Source of the DNA: Alphaproteobacteria bacterium
Lineage (GTDB): Bacteria > Pseudomonadota > Alphaproteobacteria > UBA11222
DNA length: 35,258 nt
Reading direction: 5' to 3'
Assembly: GCA_023252275.1 (NCBI GenBank)
Contig: JAHHGO010000006.1
Span: forward strand, 1 to 35,258
The translations under genes and the position numbers were made by a program. The notes below the pieces were generated by a model, which saw only the letters and a list, made by a program, of their open reading frames with translations, was not told the DNA's origin and made no database searches. This document shows, in pieces, positions 16,681-24,626 of the stretch; position 1 is the first letter of the stretch, and each line of letters opens with the position of its first letter.

Positions 16681-17733
16681 ATGACTGCATGGGAAAAGTT
16701 CAGACAGGTTCTACGGCGCTATCTCGCCGGCATCTGTCTGGCATTGATCAGCGCGGGCAGCGCAATGGCCCAGGATCATGGCCAGGCCAGTGTTTTTATG
16801 TATCACCGGTTCGGCGAGACACAATATCCCACAACCAGCGTTGATATTGCGCAATTCGAGGCGCATATCGCCGAGCTTCGCTCGGGGCGCTATCAGGTCA
16901 TGCCGCTGGAAGCCATTGTCGATGCGCTGGCTTCGGGGCAGTCCCTGCCGGAACATGCCGTCGCCATTACGATGGATGACGGGTTCGCCTCCGTCTATCG
17001 CGAGGCCTGGCCCCGGCTGCGCGCGGCGGGCCTGCCATTTACGATTTTTGTTTCCACGGATTTGGTTGATGAAAAATCGGTCAGCGGGCTGAGCTGGGAT
17101 CAGATCCGGGAAATGCTGGCCGCAGGCGGGGTCAGTATCGGTCATCATGGCGCGGCGCATAATCACATGCCGCGCCTGACAGAAGCCCAGATTGATGCGG
17201 ATATTCAGCGTGGCAATGCGCGCTTCAAGGCGGAACTGGGACAGCAGCCGGTTCTGTTCGCCTATCCCTATGGCGAGTTTACCCGGCGGGATCGCAACCA
17301 GATTGCAGCCCTGGGTTTCAAGGCGGCATTCGGGCAGTATTCAGGGGTGGTGCATAGCGGCGCTGACCGGTTTGGCCTGCCGCGCTTTGCCCTCAACCAG
17401 AATTATGGCGCGCTGGAGCGTTTCCGGCTTGTCGCCAATGCGCTGGCTTTTCCCGTGCGCGATATTACGCCTGAAGATCCGTTACTGACGCCAGAAAACA
17501 ATCCGCCCGCCTTTGGATTTACCGTGCAGGCGGGCATTACAGGGCTGGAGCGGCTGACATGCTACGCCAGCAATCAGGATGCGGCGGTGTCTCATGAAGT
17601 GTTGAGTGAAAATCGCATTGAGGTGCGTATGCCAAAGCCATTTGAGCGTGGACATGGGCGACGCATAAATTGCACGCTTCCGGATGCTTCGGGGCGCTGG
17701 CGCTGGCTGGGGCAGCCATTCGTCATCCGTTGA
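16681..17733 (+). CDS. Secreted polysaccharide deacetylase (CE4 / NodB-like)
   Basis: A 350-aa exported deacetylase. The N-terminus is a signal peptide (about 1-31: RRYLAGICLALISAGSAMAQ, cleavage likely after AMA). The NodB domain has the expected motifs: VFMYHRFGE (about 38), the metal-binding ITMDDGFASVY (about 97), SIGHHGAAHNHM (about 157, second metal motif of HxxxH type) and FAYPYGEF (about 195). About 100 C-terminal residues after the domain (GFTVQAGITGLERLTCYAS...) look like an extra beta-rich region. It is divergent from rutE with a 77-bp gap. The substrate (peptidoglycan, exopolysaccharide) cannot be told. Confidence 0.9.
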   Translation: MTAWEKFRQVLRRYLAGICLALISAGSAMAQDHGQASVFMYHRFGETQYPTTSVDIAQFEAHIAELRSGRYQVMPLEAIVDALASGQSLPEHAVAITMDDGFASVYREAWPRLRAAGLPFTIFVSTDLVDEKSVSGLSWDQIREMLAAGGVSIGHHGAAHNHMPRLTEAQIDADIQRGNARFKAELGQQPVLFAYPYGEFTRRDRNQIAALGFKAAFGQYSGVVHSGADRFGLPRFALNQNYGALERFRLVANALAFPVRDITPEDPLLTPENNPPAFGFTVQAGITGLERLTCYASNQDAAVSHEVLSENRIEVRMPKPFERGHGRRINCTLPDASGRWRWLGQPFVIR

Positions 17734-17750
17734 TTGACGTCAGCCGGATA

Positions 17751-18266
17751 TTATTTCGCAGCGACTTTGGTCGGGCACAGCTTGATGCCATGCAGGCCGG
17801 AAAATTTCTGGGTCTGCGCCAGCGCCAGCAGGCCATCCGGGCCGATATTTTTGCTTTCGCTGTGAATGCTGGCGGACTGACGGCAGAACAGGCCGCGCTT
17901 CACCATGCCGCGGCGCGAGGATTCGTTCGCAATGCGCGTAACGAAACCGTTCAGGGCCTTGCCTGATCCAGATCCATATTTTTGTTTGAAAAAGGATTGC
18001 AGCATTTTCCCCTGAGCGGAGAGTTGCGGCTGAAAACGGGTAATGAATAAATTATAATCCGTCCTCTGATTACATGTCAGAGCCGCGACCATCAATTCAG
18101 TCTGAAGCATCCGCACCTGCAGGGGGGCCAGTTCATTTGCAGCGACACAGGGGGCCGCATAGGCGGAAGCGGGAAATGTAAGGCCCAAACCAACAATGGC
18201 CGCCATAAGCCGTTTGCGCAGGGACCGGCGCCGCACATGTGTCTGGTCAAACAAAACCGATTGCAC
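17751..18266 (-). CDS. Secreted conserved protein of unknown function
   Basis: A 171-aa protein whose N-terminus (RRRSLRKRLMAAIVGLGLTFPASAYA, cleavage likely after AYA, about residue 37) is a signal peptide with a long basic n-region; an internal start at Met21 (MAAIVGLGL) would give a shorter leader. The mature part has four cysteines (PCVAAN, LTCNQRT, GLFCRQS, IKLCPTK) that could form two periplasmic disulfides. The segment LQVRMLQTELMVAALTC...YNLFITRFQPQL resembles a conserved alphaproteobacterial hypothetical family that I know only by pattern. It is convergent with the deacetylase (17-bp gap) and divergent from the alpha/beta hydrolase. No function is proposed. Confidence 0.7.
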   Translation of the reverse strand: MQSVLFDQTHVRRRSLRKRLMAAIVGLGLTFPASAYAAPCVAANELAPLQVRMLQTELMVAALTCNQRTDYNLFITRFQPQLSAQGKMLQSFFKQKYGSGSGKALNGFVTRIANESSRRGMVKRGLFCRQSASIHSESKNIGPDGLLALAQTQKFSGLHGIKLCPTKVAAK

Positions 18267-18488
18267 CTTAATTCCCCCGCTGCTTAATATCAGGATCAGT
18301 CCTGTAATCTGGTTTCCCGCCGGAACATTCCACCAGACAAATGTAGCACGTATATTCCGATTTACCCAACCCCGGCTGGATTGACTCGCGGGATTGGTCA
18401 GGAAGCAGCTAACCTAACCATTAAGCGTGAGCCGATCAACCAAAAACACTGATATCTAAAATCGTTAACAAAAAGGAGCACAGACCCC
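18267..18488. other. 222-bp divergent intergenic region, no gene seen
   Basis: This gap lies between the divergent secreted-protein gene and the alpha/beta hydrolase gene, so it should hold promoters for both. I see no RNA gene, strong palindrome or convincing -35/-10 pair. An AAGGAG ribosome site at 18473-18478 serves the hydrolase. Confidence 0.6.
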
Positions 18489-19247
18489 ATGCCTTATATT
18501 GAACGCGGCGGCGCGAGGATTTTTTTCACCTCTCAGGGGCAGGGTCCGGCGGTGCTGCTCAGCCATGGCTTCAGCGCCACTAATGTTATGTGGGCCGGGC
18601 AGATTGCGGCTTTCAAATCGCGCTATCAGCTTATTACCTGGGACATGCTGGGCCACGGGGAAAGTGACAGTCCCGATGATCCCGTGCTGTATACGCCGGA
18701 AGGAACCGTGCAGGATATGGCCGCGATACTGGACGCCTGCGGTATAAACAGGGCGGTGATTGGCGGCCATTCGCTGGGCGGATTTATGTCGCTGGCGTTT
18801 CACCTGGCGTTCCCGCAGCGTGTGCGCGCCTTGATGCTGTTCAATACCGGTCCGGGCTACAAAAGCGACGAAGCCCGCGCGGAATGGAATGTCATGACCG
18901 AAAAACAGGCGCGCGCATTTGCCACAAAAGGTCTTGCGGCGGTGGGGCATAGCGAGGAAATGCAATTGGGCACGCATCGCAGCGCAAAGGGGCTTGAACA
19001 TGGATCGCGCGGCATGCTGGCGCAGGCCGATGCGCGGATTATTGATTCGCTGCCGGGCATAGAAGTTCCCGCGCTGGTGCTGGTTGGTGAAAAAGACCGC
19101 GGCTATCTGGCGGCGGCGGATTATATGGCCGGTAAAATCCCGGATGGCCGCAAGGCGCTTATTGCCGATGCGGGCCATGCTGCGAATATTCATCAGCCCG
19201 CCGCATTTAACGCCGCAATGGGCGAATTTCTGCAAAGCCTTGGATAG
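18489..19247 (+). CDS. Alpha/beta-fold hydrolase
   Basis: A 252-aa cytoplasmic serine hydrolase. The nucleophile elbow is GGHSLGGFMSL (Ser about 97), the oxyanion region is LLSHGFSATNVMW (about 21), DMLGHGESD follows, and the C-terminal His is in IADAGHAANIHQPAAFN (about 226). The third member of the triad is probably Asp in LVGEKDRGYL. The pattern resembles 3-oxoadipate enol-lactonase and meta-cleavage hydrolases, but substrate cannot be assigned. An AAGGAG lies ten bases before the ATG. The hybrid kinase gene starts six bases downstream, so the two are probably co-transcribed. Confidence 0.88.
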   Translation: MPYIERGGARIFFTSQGQGPAVLLSHGFSATNVMWAGQIAAFKSRYQLITWDMLGHGESDSPDDPVLYTPEGTVQDMAAILDACGINRAVIGGHSLGGFMSLAFHLAFPQRVRALMLFNTGPGYKSDEARAEWNVMTEKQARAFATKGLAAVGHSEEMQLGTHRSAKGLEHGSRGMLAQADARIIDSLPGIEVPALVLVGEKDRGYLAAADYMAGKIPDGRKALIADAGHAANIHQPAAFNAAMGEFLQSLG

Positions 19248-19253
19248 GCCGGC

Positions 19254-20426
19254 GTGAGCGACACGACGCCTGCCCAGGAGCTTGCCGATGCGTTCGCCGC
19301 GCTCGAACAGGCGGAACGCGCCAACAGGGCGAAATCGCGCTTTCTGGCTGCCGCCAGTCATGATCTGCGCCAGCCGCTACAGGCGCTGAAACTTTTGAAC
19401 GCGGCCCTGCGGGAATATCTGCTGACGGATGATATTGCGCTGAACATATTGAATGACAGCGAGCGCGCGCTCGAGGTCATGGACCGGATGCTGAATTCGT
19501 TGCTCGATATCAGCAAGATTGATTCCGGCGCGATCATTCCGGAACTGGCCGATTTCAGGATCGGCGATATGTTCAAGGATCTGCGGGGCGATTTTTTGCT
19601 TCTGACGAAGCAGAAAAATCTCGGCTTCCGTATTGTCTCAAGCAGCGCTGTCGTGCGTACGGACCGGGCATTGCTTGATTCCATTCTGCGTAATCTGCTT
19701 GGCAATGCGGTGCGTTATACCAGTCATGGCAGGATCCTGCTGGGGTGCCGCAAACAGGGCGAAAGTCTGCGCATCGAGGTCCGGGATACGGGCGCGGGCA
19801 TCGCGCCGGGTGAACTGGACAGAATATTCGATGAATTCTACCAGATCGGCGCGCCCGACCGGGATAGCAGTCAGGGGCTGGGGCTGGGGCTTTCCATTGT
19901 GCGCGCTTATGCGAATCTGCTGGGCCATCCGCTCAAAGTGCAATCCTGGCCGGGCAGGGGATCGGTATTTTCCATACTGATTCCATCCGGCGATCTGGCG
20001 GCGGCGGAAATAGGCCGGCGCGATGATGCGGACGCCGGCACGGGCTGGAAACAGCAGGGCCATCGCATCTTGCTGATTGAGGATGATGCGCTGTCGTTAA
20101 AGGCCATGCAGGCCCAGCTTACCGCCTGGGGCATGCAGGTTATTGGCGCGCGTTCCGGCGATGAAGCGATGGAAATGCTGCAACAGAATGGTTTTACCCC
20201 CGAACTGATCATAACCGATTACCGCCTGCAGAAAGGCGAAACCGGCGTCACCGCGCTGGCGCGGCTCAGGCCTTTGCTGAGCGATATGATTCCGGTTATT
20301 TTCGTGACCGGCGATGGGCTGGGAAAAGTGCGCAGCGAGATCAGCCCGCAATATACGCATCTGTTGCAAAAACCCGTTGCCCCGGGAAAGCTGCGTGTGC
20401 TGATCCGCAATCTGCTGACGGGTTAG
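19254..20426 (+). CDS. Soluble hybrid histidine kinase / response regulator
   Basis: A 390-aa two-component protein with no sensor domain and no membrane segment. From the GTG start: a short coiled N-terminus (AFAALEQAERANRAKS), the HisKA H-box FLAAASHDLRQPLQALKLL (His about 37), the HATPase N-box NLLGNAVRYTSHG (about 148), G1 RDTGAGIAPGE and G2 GLGLGLSIVRAY. The receiver domain follows from ILLIEDDALSLKAM (about 275) with phospho-acceptor Asp in LIITDYRLQKG (about 324) and Lys in LLQKPVAP. The SHDLRQPLQAL H-box is typical of proteobacterial hybrid kinases that normally carry PAS or transmembrane sensors, so this is a short form. No DNA-binding output partner is adjacent. Confidence 0.92.
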   Translation: MSDTTPAQELADAFAALEQAERANRAKSRFLAAASHDLRQPLQALKLLNAALREYLLTDDIALNILNDSERALEVMDRMLNSLLDISKIDSGAIIPELADFRIGDMFKDLRGDFLLLTKQKNLGFRIVSSSAVVRTDRALLDSILRNLLGNAVRYTSHGRILLGCRKQGESLRIEVRDTGAGIAPGELDRIFDEFYQIGAPDRDSSQGLGLGLSIVRAYANLLGHPLKVQSWPGRGSVFSILIPSGDLAAAEIGRRDDADAGTGWKQQGHRILLIEDDALSLKAMQAQLTAWGMQVIGARSGDEAMEMLQQNGFTPELIITDYRLQKGETGVTALARLRPLLSDMIPVIFVTGDGLGKVRSEISPQYTHLLQKPVAPGKLRVLIRNLLTG

Positions 20427-20430
20427 TAGT

Positions 20431-20823
20431 TTATACGGGCGGGCCTTTCAGCTCCAGCTGGTTGCCGTCCGGATCATGGATATAAATGGATGGCCCGGTT
20501 CCTTGCGCGCCATAGCGCTGCTCAACCCGGCCCATTTCTATGCCATGCGCGGCAAGATGTGCGCGGATTGCGGCTTCGTCAAAAGGCGAAATGGTCAGGG
20601 CGAAATGATCCATGTTTCTTGCAGCATTTTTGTCTGGCTGGGCGGAGACATCAAGCAGATCAATCAGCGAGGCGCCGGCGCGCAACTGCACCAGCCCGAA
20701 TTGCGGAACCCGGCGTTCCTCGGCACAGCCCAGAACAGAGCAATAAAACTCAAGCGCGCGCGGCATATCACTTACACGCAACACGACATGATCCAACTGC
20801 CGCAGCGCAAATGGCGGCGTCAT
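20431..20823 (-). CDS. VOC family protein (glyoxalase/extradiol-dioxygenase fold)
   Basis: A 130-aa single-domain metalloenzyme fold protein. Metal-ligand positions are visible: LDHVVLRVSDMPRALEFYCSVLG (first His, about 11), RNMDHFALTI (about 69) and PSIYIHDPDGNQLELKG near the C-terminus (Glu). I prefer ATG 20823, which has AGGAAGGG upstream, to GTG 20829. It is the last gene of the dioxygenase run on the minus strand. A ring-opening role is tempting by context, but a single short VOC domain may equally be a lactoylglutathione-type or binding protein. Confidence 0.85.
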   Translation of the reverse strand: MTPPFALRQLDHVVLRVSDMPRALEFYCSVLGCAEERRVPQFGLVQLRAGASLIDLLDVSAQPDKNAARNMDHFALTISPFDEAAIRAHLAAHGIEMGRVEQRYGAQGTGPSIYIHDPDGNQLELKGPPV

Positions 20824-20825
20824 GT

Positions 20826-21632
20826 TCACCCTTCCTGAAAGAAACGCACAATTTCGGCATAGGCGCGCTTGTCCTGGATCAGGAACAAATGCCCGCCTTC
20901 AAAAACTTCCAGCCGGGAATTGGGGATTTTTTGCTGCATCATCCGCATGTTTTCCAGCGGCGCAATACCATCATATTTACCGGCGCAGAGCAAAGTGGGG
21001 GATGCGATTTCGTCCAGCCGCGAAAAGGTGTCGTGATGCTCGCGCGCCTCCAATTGCCGCCTTGCGCCCATGGGTTTGGCGGGATCATCGGCGCCGATGG
21101 CGGCGCTTGCCGCCTGCTGCGCGATCATCGCCGCGAATGCCTCGGCATGGCTGGCCTGCCAGGCCGCGTCATGGCGGGTGTCGCTGATGCCAATCATGAA
21201 ACGCGCGCGCGCCTCCACATCCATGCCATGCAGTTCATGCAGCGGCCAGGACGCCCCGCCCGCACCACCGGCGGAAGTGCAGGCCAGCACAAGCCGCCCC
21301 ACTTTTTCCGGATGCCGCAACGCCAGATGCTGCGCCACCATGCCGCCGAATGAAACCCCCATCACATGCGCGCGCTCCCAGCCAAGCCGCTCCATCAATG
21401 CGGCGGCGTCATCGGCATATTCCTGCATGCTATAGGGGCGGTCGGGTTTCTGCGTGCGGCCAAGGCCGCGCTGATCATAGCCCAGCACCTGAAAATTTTT
21501 GCCCAGCGGCCCGTCAAAGGCGTTGGGCCTGAAACGCAAATCCGCTCCGGTGCCGTTGATGAACAGAAGTTTCCGCCCGCTTCCGGCAATTTCATAATAA
21601 ATTTGAATATCACCGGCCTGAATATGAGGCAT
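20826..21632 (-). CDS. Alpha/beta-fold hydrolase, enol-lactonase or ring-cleavage hydrolase type
   Basis: A 268-aa hydrolase. Motifs: NGTGADLRF (oxyanion region, about 26), YDQRGLGRTQKP, nucleophile elbow MGVSFGGMVAQH (Ser about 93), acid in CAGKYDGIAP (about 217), His in FEGGHLFLIQ (about 245). The overall form is like 3-oxoadipate enol-lactonase or MhpC-type hydrolases. It follows the dioxygenase beta subunit after 19 bases and precedes the VOC gene, which supports a part in breakdown of an aromatic or similar substrate. The exact reaction is unknown. Confidence 0.87.
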   Translation of the reverse strand: MPHIQAGDIQIYYEIAGSGRKLLFINGTGADLRFRPNAFDGPLGKNFQVLGYDQRGLGRTQKPDRPYSMQEYADDAAALMERLGWERAHVMGVSFGGMVAQHLALRHPEKVGRLVLACTSAGGAGGASWPLHELHGMDVEARARFMIGISDTRHDAAWQASHAEAFAAMIAQQAASAAIGADDPAKPMGARRQLEAREHHDTFSRLDEIASPTLLCAGKYDGIAPLENMRMMQQKIPNSRLEVFEGGHLFLIQDKRAYAEIVRFFQEG

Positions 21633-21651
21633 GAGCAGTTTCTCCTTGCGG

Positions 21652-22161
21652 TCAGATCATATAAAAATCCAGCATGGTGTCGGCAATGTCGTTCAGCACC
21701 AGGGATTTGCGTTTGCTGATGCGCCAGCCATCACCATCCGGCGTCAGCTCATAGTCGCTCCAGCCATAATACAGGATGGTTCTGCCTTCCTGGAAAGAAT
21801 GCACGTTCCAGTTGGCGCGCGCCCGGACGCGCCCGTTTGCCGTCTCCTCCACCTGCAGCAATTGCACGCTATGGCAGGTGCGGGTGGCCTGATTGGCCGA
21901 TGCCGAACGCCCGGTCCGGATGCGGAACACCCGGTCTTCCAGCCCGCCGCGATTGGGATAATAGATCAGTGAAATTTCGCGCTGCGGGTTGGCAGTGGGC
22001 TGGCCGTCATCATCCCAGGCGGGAACCCAATATTCGGCATCCTCTGTATAGAGATCAAGCCAGGCGTCCCAGTCCCTGCTGTCCAGCAAGGCGGCCTCGC
22101 GCCCCAGAAAGCGGCTGACGGAAATCCACTGCGCGTCCGTCCGCATATTCGAAATAGTCAT
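21652..22161 (-). CDS. Aromatic-ring-hydroxylating dioxygenase, beta subunit (BenB-like)
   Basis: The small, structural subunit of a Rieske oxygenase, 169 aa, NTF2-like fold. Typical segments are FLGREAALLDSRDWDAWLDLYTEDAEYWVPAWDDDGQP (about 18-55), REISLIYYPNRGGLEDRVFRIRTGR, NQATRTCHSVQLLQVEE, and a C-terminal KRKSLVLNDIADTMLDFYMI close to BenB/AntB ends. It starts in an ATGA overlap with the alpha subunit, so the two are translated together. It has no catalytic residues itself. Confidence 0.92.
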   Translation of the reverse strand: MTISNMRTDAQWISVSRFLGREAALLDSRDWDAWLDLYTEDAEYWVPAWDDDGQPTANPQREISLIYYPNRGGLEDRVFRIRTGRSASANQATRTCHSVQLLQVEETANGRVRARANWNVHSFQEGRTILYYGWSDYELTPDGDGWRISKRKSLVLNDIADTMLDFYMI

Positions 22162-23531
22162 TTCGCCGCCGCCAGTTCAAGCGCCAGCGCCTTTTGCATG
22201 CGCGCCAGCCAGTCTTCGTGAATGCTGAGATACAGCCCTTCATCGTCCTTTCCGGCGCTGGTCATCTGGGCGGAAAAGCCCAGTATCTGCCCTTGCACAC
22301 CCGCGCCATCCTCCCAGCGCTGCGCCCCGCGCGACATATCGCTCCAGCGCGACGCGCGGCCATTAAAGCCGATCTGGCAATTATTGAACTCCGTCAGATC
22401 ATCGGGCGTCGCCATGCCGCTGGCGTTAAAGAAATCCTCATACTGACGGATGCGCACGGCGCGCGCCATATCGCTTTCACCCGCGGGCGCGATGCAGTAG
22501 GTGATGATTTCGGTTTCATCCACCGACACCGGGCGGATGATGCGGATCTGGGTGCTGGTCTGATCCATCAGAAACACATTGGGAAACAGCAGCAGATTGC
22601 GGATGCGCTCGCACATCCACAGCGTGCGCTGCGGGCCAAAGACCTTCAGAAATTTTTCGCGATGTTCAAAGTTCGGCCGGTCCCGGTAATTTTTATAATC
22701 CAGCCACAAAATGGCATGGCCATGATCAAAGGCGTAGAAACCGCCGCCGCCCTGGGAAATTGCGCCCAGATCGGCGACTTTGGTGTCGTTTTTCGATTCC
22801 CCCGCCACGCGGCGCATGGCCGTCATCATGTAATTGGCATGCACCGCATTGACATGATATCCATCCAGGCCGTTTTCCACCTGCAATTTCCAATTGCCCT
22901 TATAGGTATAGCGTGTGGCCCCGCGCAGCAATTCATAACCATTTTCAGATTGATCCGCAAACAGATCAATAAAGGCGCGCGCGCCAGCCAGATATTCGCC
23001 CAGCGGAACAACATCCGCATTCAGGCTGGCAAAGATAAAACCGCGGTAATTTTCCAGCCGCGCAACGGGCTTCAGTCCTAAATTGCCGCGATCAAAACCG
23101 GCCGGATAGGCGCCGCCTTTTTCATCGGTCACATTCACCAGCCGGCCCGCGCTGTCATAGCTCCAGCCATGAAAGCCGCAGGAGAAGATTTTCTGGTTGC
23201 CGCGTTTTTCCCGGCATAGCCGCGCGCCGCGATGCGAACAGACATTGATAAAACCGCCAATGCGGCCATCAGCCTGGCGCGTCAGCACCACCGGCTGGCG
23301 GCCAATTGTCGTGGTCAGGAAATCATGCGGTTTGGCAAGCTGGCTTTCATGCGCGACATAGACCCAGTTGCCTTCGAATATGTGCCGCATTTCCAGCTCG
23401 AACAGCGCTTCGTCGGTAAACACTTCGCGGTCCAGCCTGTATTCGCCGCTGGCGGGGTTTTTAACCAGCCAGCCGGACATGCGCGCGCCCAGCTCGGTCA
23501 GCGTATCCGGTGTCAATGCAGCGGTGTTCAT
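22158..23531 (-). CDS. Aromatic-ring-hydroxylating dioxygenase, alpha subunit (BenA-like)
   Basis: The catalytic subunit of a two-component Rieske dioxygenase, 457 aa. The Rieske 2Fe-2S motif CxH-x17-CxxH is intact: CSHRGARLCREKRGNQKIFSCGFHGW (about 97-122). The mononuclear iron site shows ENGLDGYHVNAVHANYM (about 218-234) with the bridging Asp and the HxxxxH pair. The segment MRHIFEGNWVYVAHESQLAKPHDFLTTTIGRQPVVLTR is characteristic of benzoate/anthranilate 1,2-dioxygenases (BenA, AntA, XylX). Substrate is therefore probably an aromatic carboxylate, but no electron-transfer component (BenC-like) or diol dehydrogenase (BenD-like) is near. It is the first gene of a four-gene minus-strand run. 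Confidence 0.93.
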   Translation of the reverse strand: MNTAALTPDTLTELGARMSGWLVKNPASGEYRLDREVFTDEALFELEMRHIFEGNWVYVAHESQLAKPHDFLTTTIGRQPVVLTRQADGRIGGFINVCSHRGARLCREKRGNQKIFSCGFHGWSYDSAGRLVNVTDEKGGAYPAGFDRGNLGLKPVARLENYRGFIFASLNADVVPLGEYLAGARAFIDLFADQSENGYELLRGATRYTYKGNWKLQVENGLDGYHVNAVHANYMMTAMRRVAGESKNDTKVADLGAISQGGGGFYAFDHGHAILWLDYKNYRDRPNFEHREKFLKVFGPQRTLWMCERIRNLLLFPNVFLMDQTSTQIRIIRPVSVDETEIITYCIAPAGESDMARAVRIRQYEDFFNASGMATPDDLTEFNNCQIGFNGRASRWSDMSRGAQRWEDGAGVQGQILGFSAQMTSAGKDDEGLYLSIHEDWLARMQKALALELAAAK

Positions 23532-23609
23532 GGCGGCCCCCCCCTGTTATTTTGGGCAAGGCTAGCAGACAGCCGGGGGACAGCCAATGCGATTATGGGG
23601 TAGCAAGAC

Positions 23610-23640
23610 TTGACGTTTCTAATTAATGTATATACATTAA
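23610..23640 (+). promoter_or_regulatory. brnTA promoter with 18-bp palindromic operator abutting the start codon
   Basis: A TTGACG (23610-23615) forms a good -35. A perfect 18-bp palindrome TTAATGTATATACATTAA occupies 23623-23640, ending at the base before the brnT ATG. A -10 such as TACATT (17-bp spacer) or TATACA (15) lies inside it. BrnA antitoxins are known to bind and repress their own promoter; the palindrome is a natural operator. No ribosome site fits between it and the ATG. Confidence 0.7.
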
Positions 23641-23913
23641 ATGAAGCTTTCATGGGACGAAACCAAGCGGCAGACGGCCCTGATTGAGCGTGGCCTTGAT
23701 TTTGCTGACGCGGGCAAGGTGCTTATGGGCCGCCAGTACACCCGTCTTGATGAGCGGCGCAATTATGGCGAGGTGCGCAATATTACGGCAGGATATCTTG
23801 ATGACCGGTTTGTCGTCATTACCTGGACACCCCGCGATGGTGGGCGCCGCATCATTTCAATGAGGTATGGACATGAGCAAGAAGAAGCCCGTTATCAAAA
23901 GCGAATGGATTGA
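23641..23913 (+). CDS. brnT: BrnT family toxin
   Basis: BrnT toxins are RelE-fold ribonucleases that stop translation. The 90-aa protein starts MKLSWDETKRQTALIERGLDFADA, the typical BrnT (DUF497) opening, and continues DERRNYGEVRNITAGYLDDRFVVITWTPRDGGRRIISMRYGHEQEEARYQ. The conserved R..Y.G..RII.SMR..E..... pattern includes the catalytic-site residues of the family. Toxin-first order with the antitoxin gene overlapping downstream is usual for BrnTA. The ATG directly follows the palindrome, so a leaderless message is possible. Confidence 0.92.
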   Translation: MKLSWDETKRQTALIERGLDFADAGKVLMGRQYTRLDERRNYGEVRNITAGYLDDRFVVITWTPRDGGRRIISMRYGHEQEEARYQKRMD

Positions 23914-24130
23914 TCCCGATGATGCGCCCGAACTGACGCAAGAGTGGTTCGATAGCGCGGATTATTATGAGGGGGGTAAGCTTCTCCGCCCCGGCCGGCC
24001 CAAATCGGACGCCGCAAAAGAGTCCATCAGCCTGCGCCTTGATCCCGATGTGCTGGCCTTTTTCCGCGCCACCGGTCCGGGCTGGCAGACACGGATCAAT
24101 GCGGCGCTGCGCAAGGCAGCGAAGCTGTAA
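23873..24130 (+). CDS. brnA: BrnA family antitoxin
   Basis: BrnA neutralises BrnT and represses the operon through a C-terminal ribbon-helix-helix. The reading frame overlaps the end of brnT by about 40 bases. Two starts are possible, ATG 23867 and ATG 23873 (MSKKKPVIKSEWIDPDD, 85 aa); AGGT at 23863-23866 is better spaced for 23873. The C-terminus GRPKSDAAKESISLRLDPDVLAFFRATGPGWQTRINAALRKAA is the standard BrnA ending with the RHH strand SISLRL. The N-terminal acidic region wraps the toxin in known pairs. Confidence 0.92.
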   Translation: MSKKKPVIKSEWIDPDDAPELTQEWFDSADYYEGGKLLRPGRPKSDAAKESISLRLDPDVLAFFRATGPGWQTRINAALRKAAKL

Positions 24131-24134
24131 TTAA

Positions 24135-24626
24135 TTACCCGCGCCGCTCCAGCGTCACGAAATGATAATCGAACGGCACATCGCCGGCGGTTTTTTCATG
24201 GCGGGCAATCTCGGTCCATTCGGCCGGATCGAAAGCAGGAAACAGCGCATCGCCGTCAAATTCGCGCGCAATGCGGGTCAGATAAATCCGGTGGGCGGCT
24301 GGCAGCGCCATTTCATAAATATCCGCGCCGCCAATGATCATCGCCTCATCCGCGCCGGAATCGCGCGCCACGCGCAGCGCGGCGTCGAGATCATGCGTAG
24401 CCGTGACGCCTGGCGCATGCCAGCCGCGGTCGCGGGTCAGCACAATATTCATGCGTCCGGGCAGCGGCTTGCCAATGGAGACATAGGTTTTGCGGCCCAT
24501 AATGACGGGCTTGCCCAGCGTCGTGGCCTTGAAGAATTTCAGGTCTTCGGGAATGCGCCAGGGCAGGCCGCCCTCGCGCCCGATCACGCCATTTTGCGCC
24601 ACCGCCGCGATCAGCGAAATGCGCAT
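24135..24626 (-). CDS. folA: Dihydrofolate reductase
   Basis: DHFR regenerates tetrahydrofolate from the dihydrofolate made by ThyA. The 163-aa protein has all family blocks: MRISLIAAVAQNGVIGREGGLPWRIPEDLKFFKATTLGKPVIMGRKTYVSIGKPLPGRMNIVLTRD at the N-terminus, with the catalytic acidic residue (Glu or Asp position) in PEDLKFFK, and EAMIIGGADIYEMALPAAHRIYLTRI (about 95-120). It begins at the base after the thyA stop (TAGATG). The 3' end is four bases from brnA, convergent. Confidence 0.96.
   Translation of the reverse strand: MRISLIAAVAQNGVIGREGGLPWRIPEDLKFFKATTLGKPVIMGRKTYVSIGKPLPGRMNIVLTRDRGWHAPGVTATHDLDAALRVARDSGADEAMIIGGADIYEMALPAAHRIYLTRIAREFDGDALFPAFDPAEWTEIARHEKTAGDVPFDYHFVTLERRG

Noticed and set aside
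20490-21353. 287-aa plus-strand ORF over the VOC and hydrolase genes
   Set aside because: Antisense shadow; the minus-strand genes have clear family motifs and good starts.
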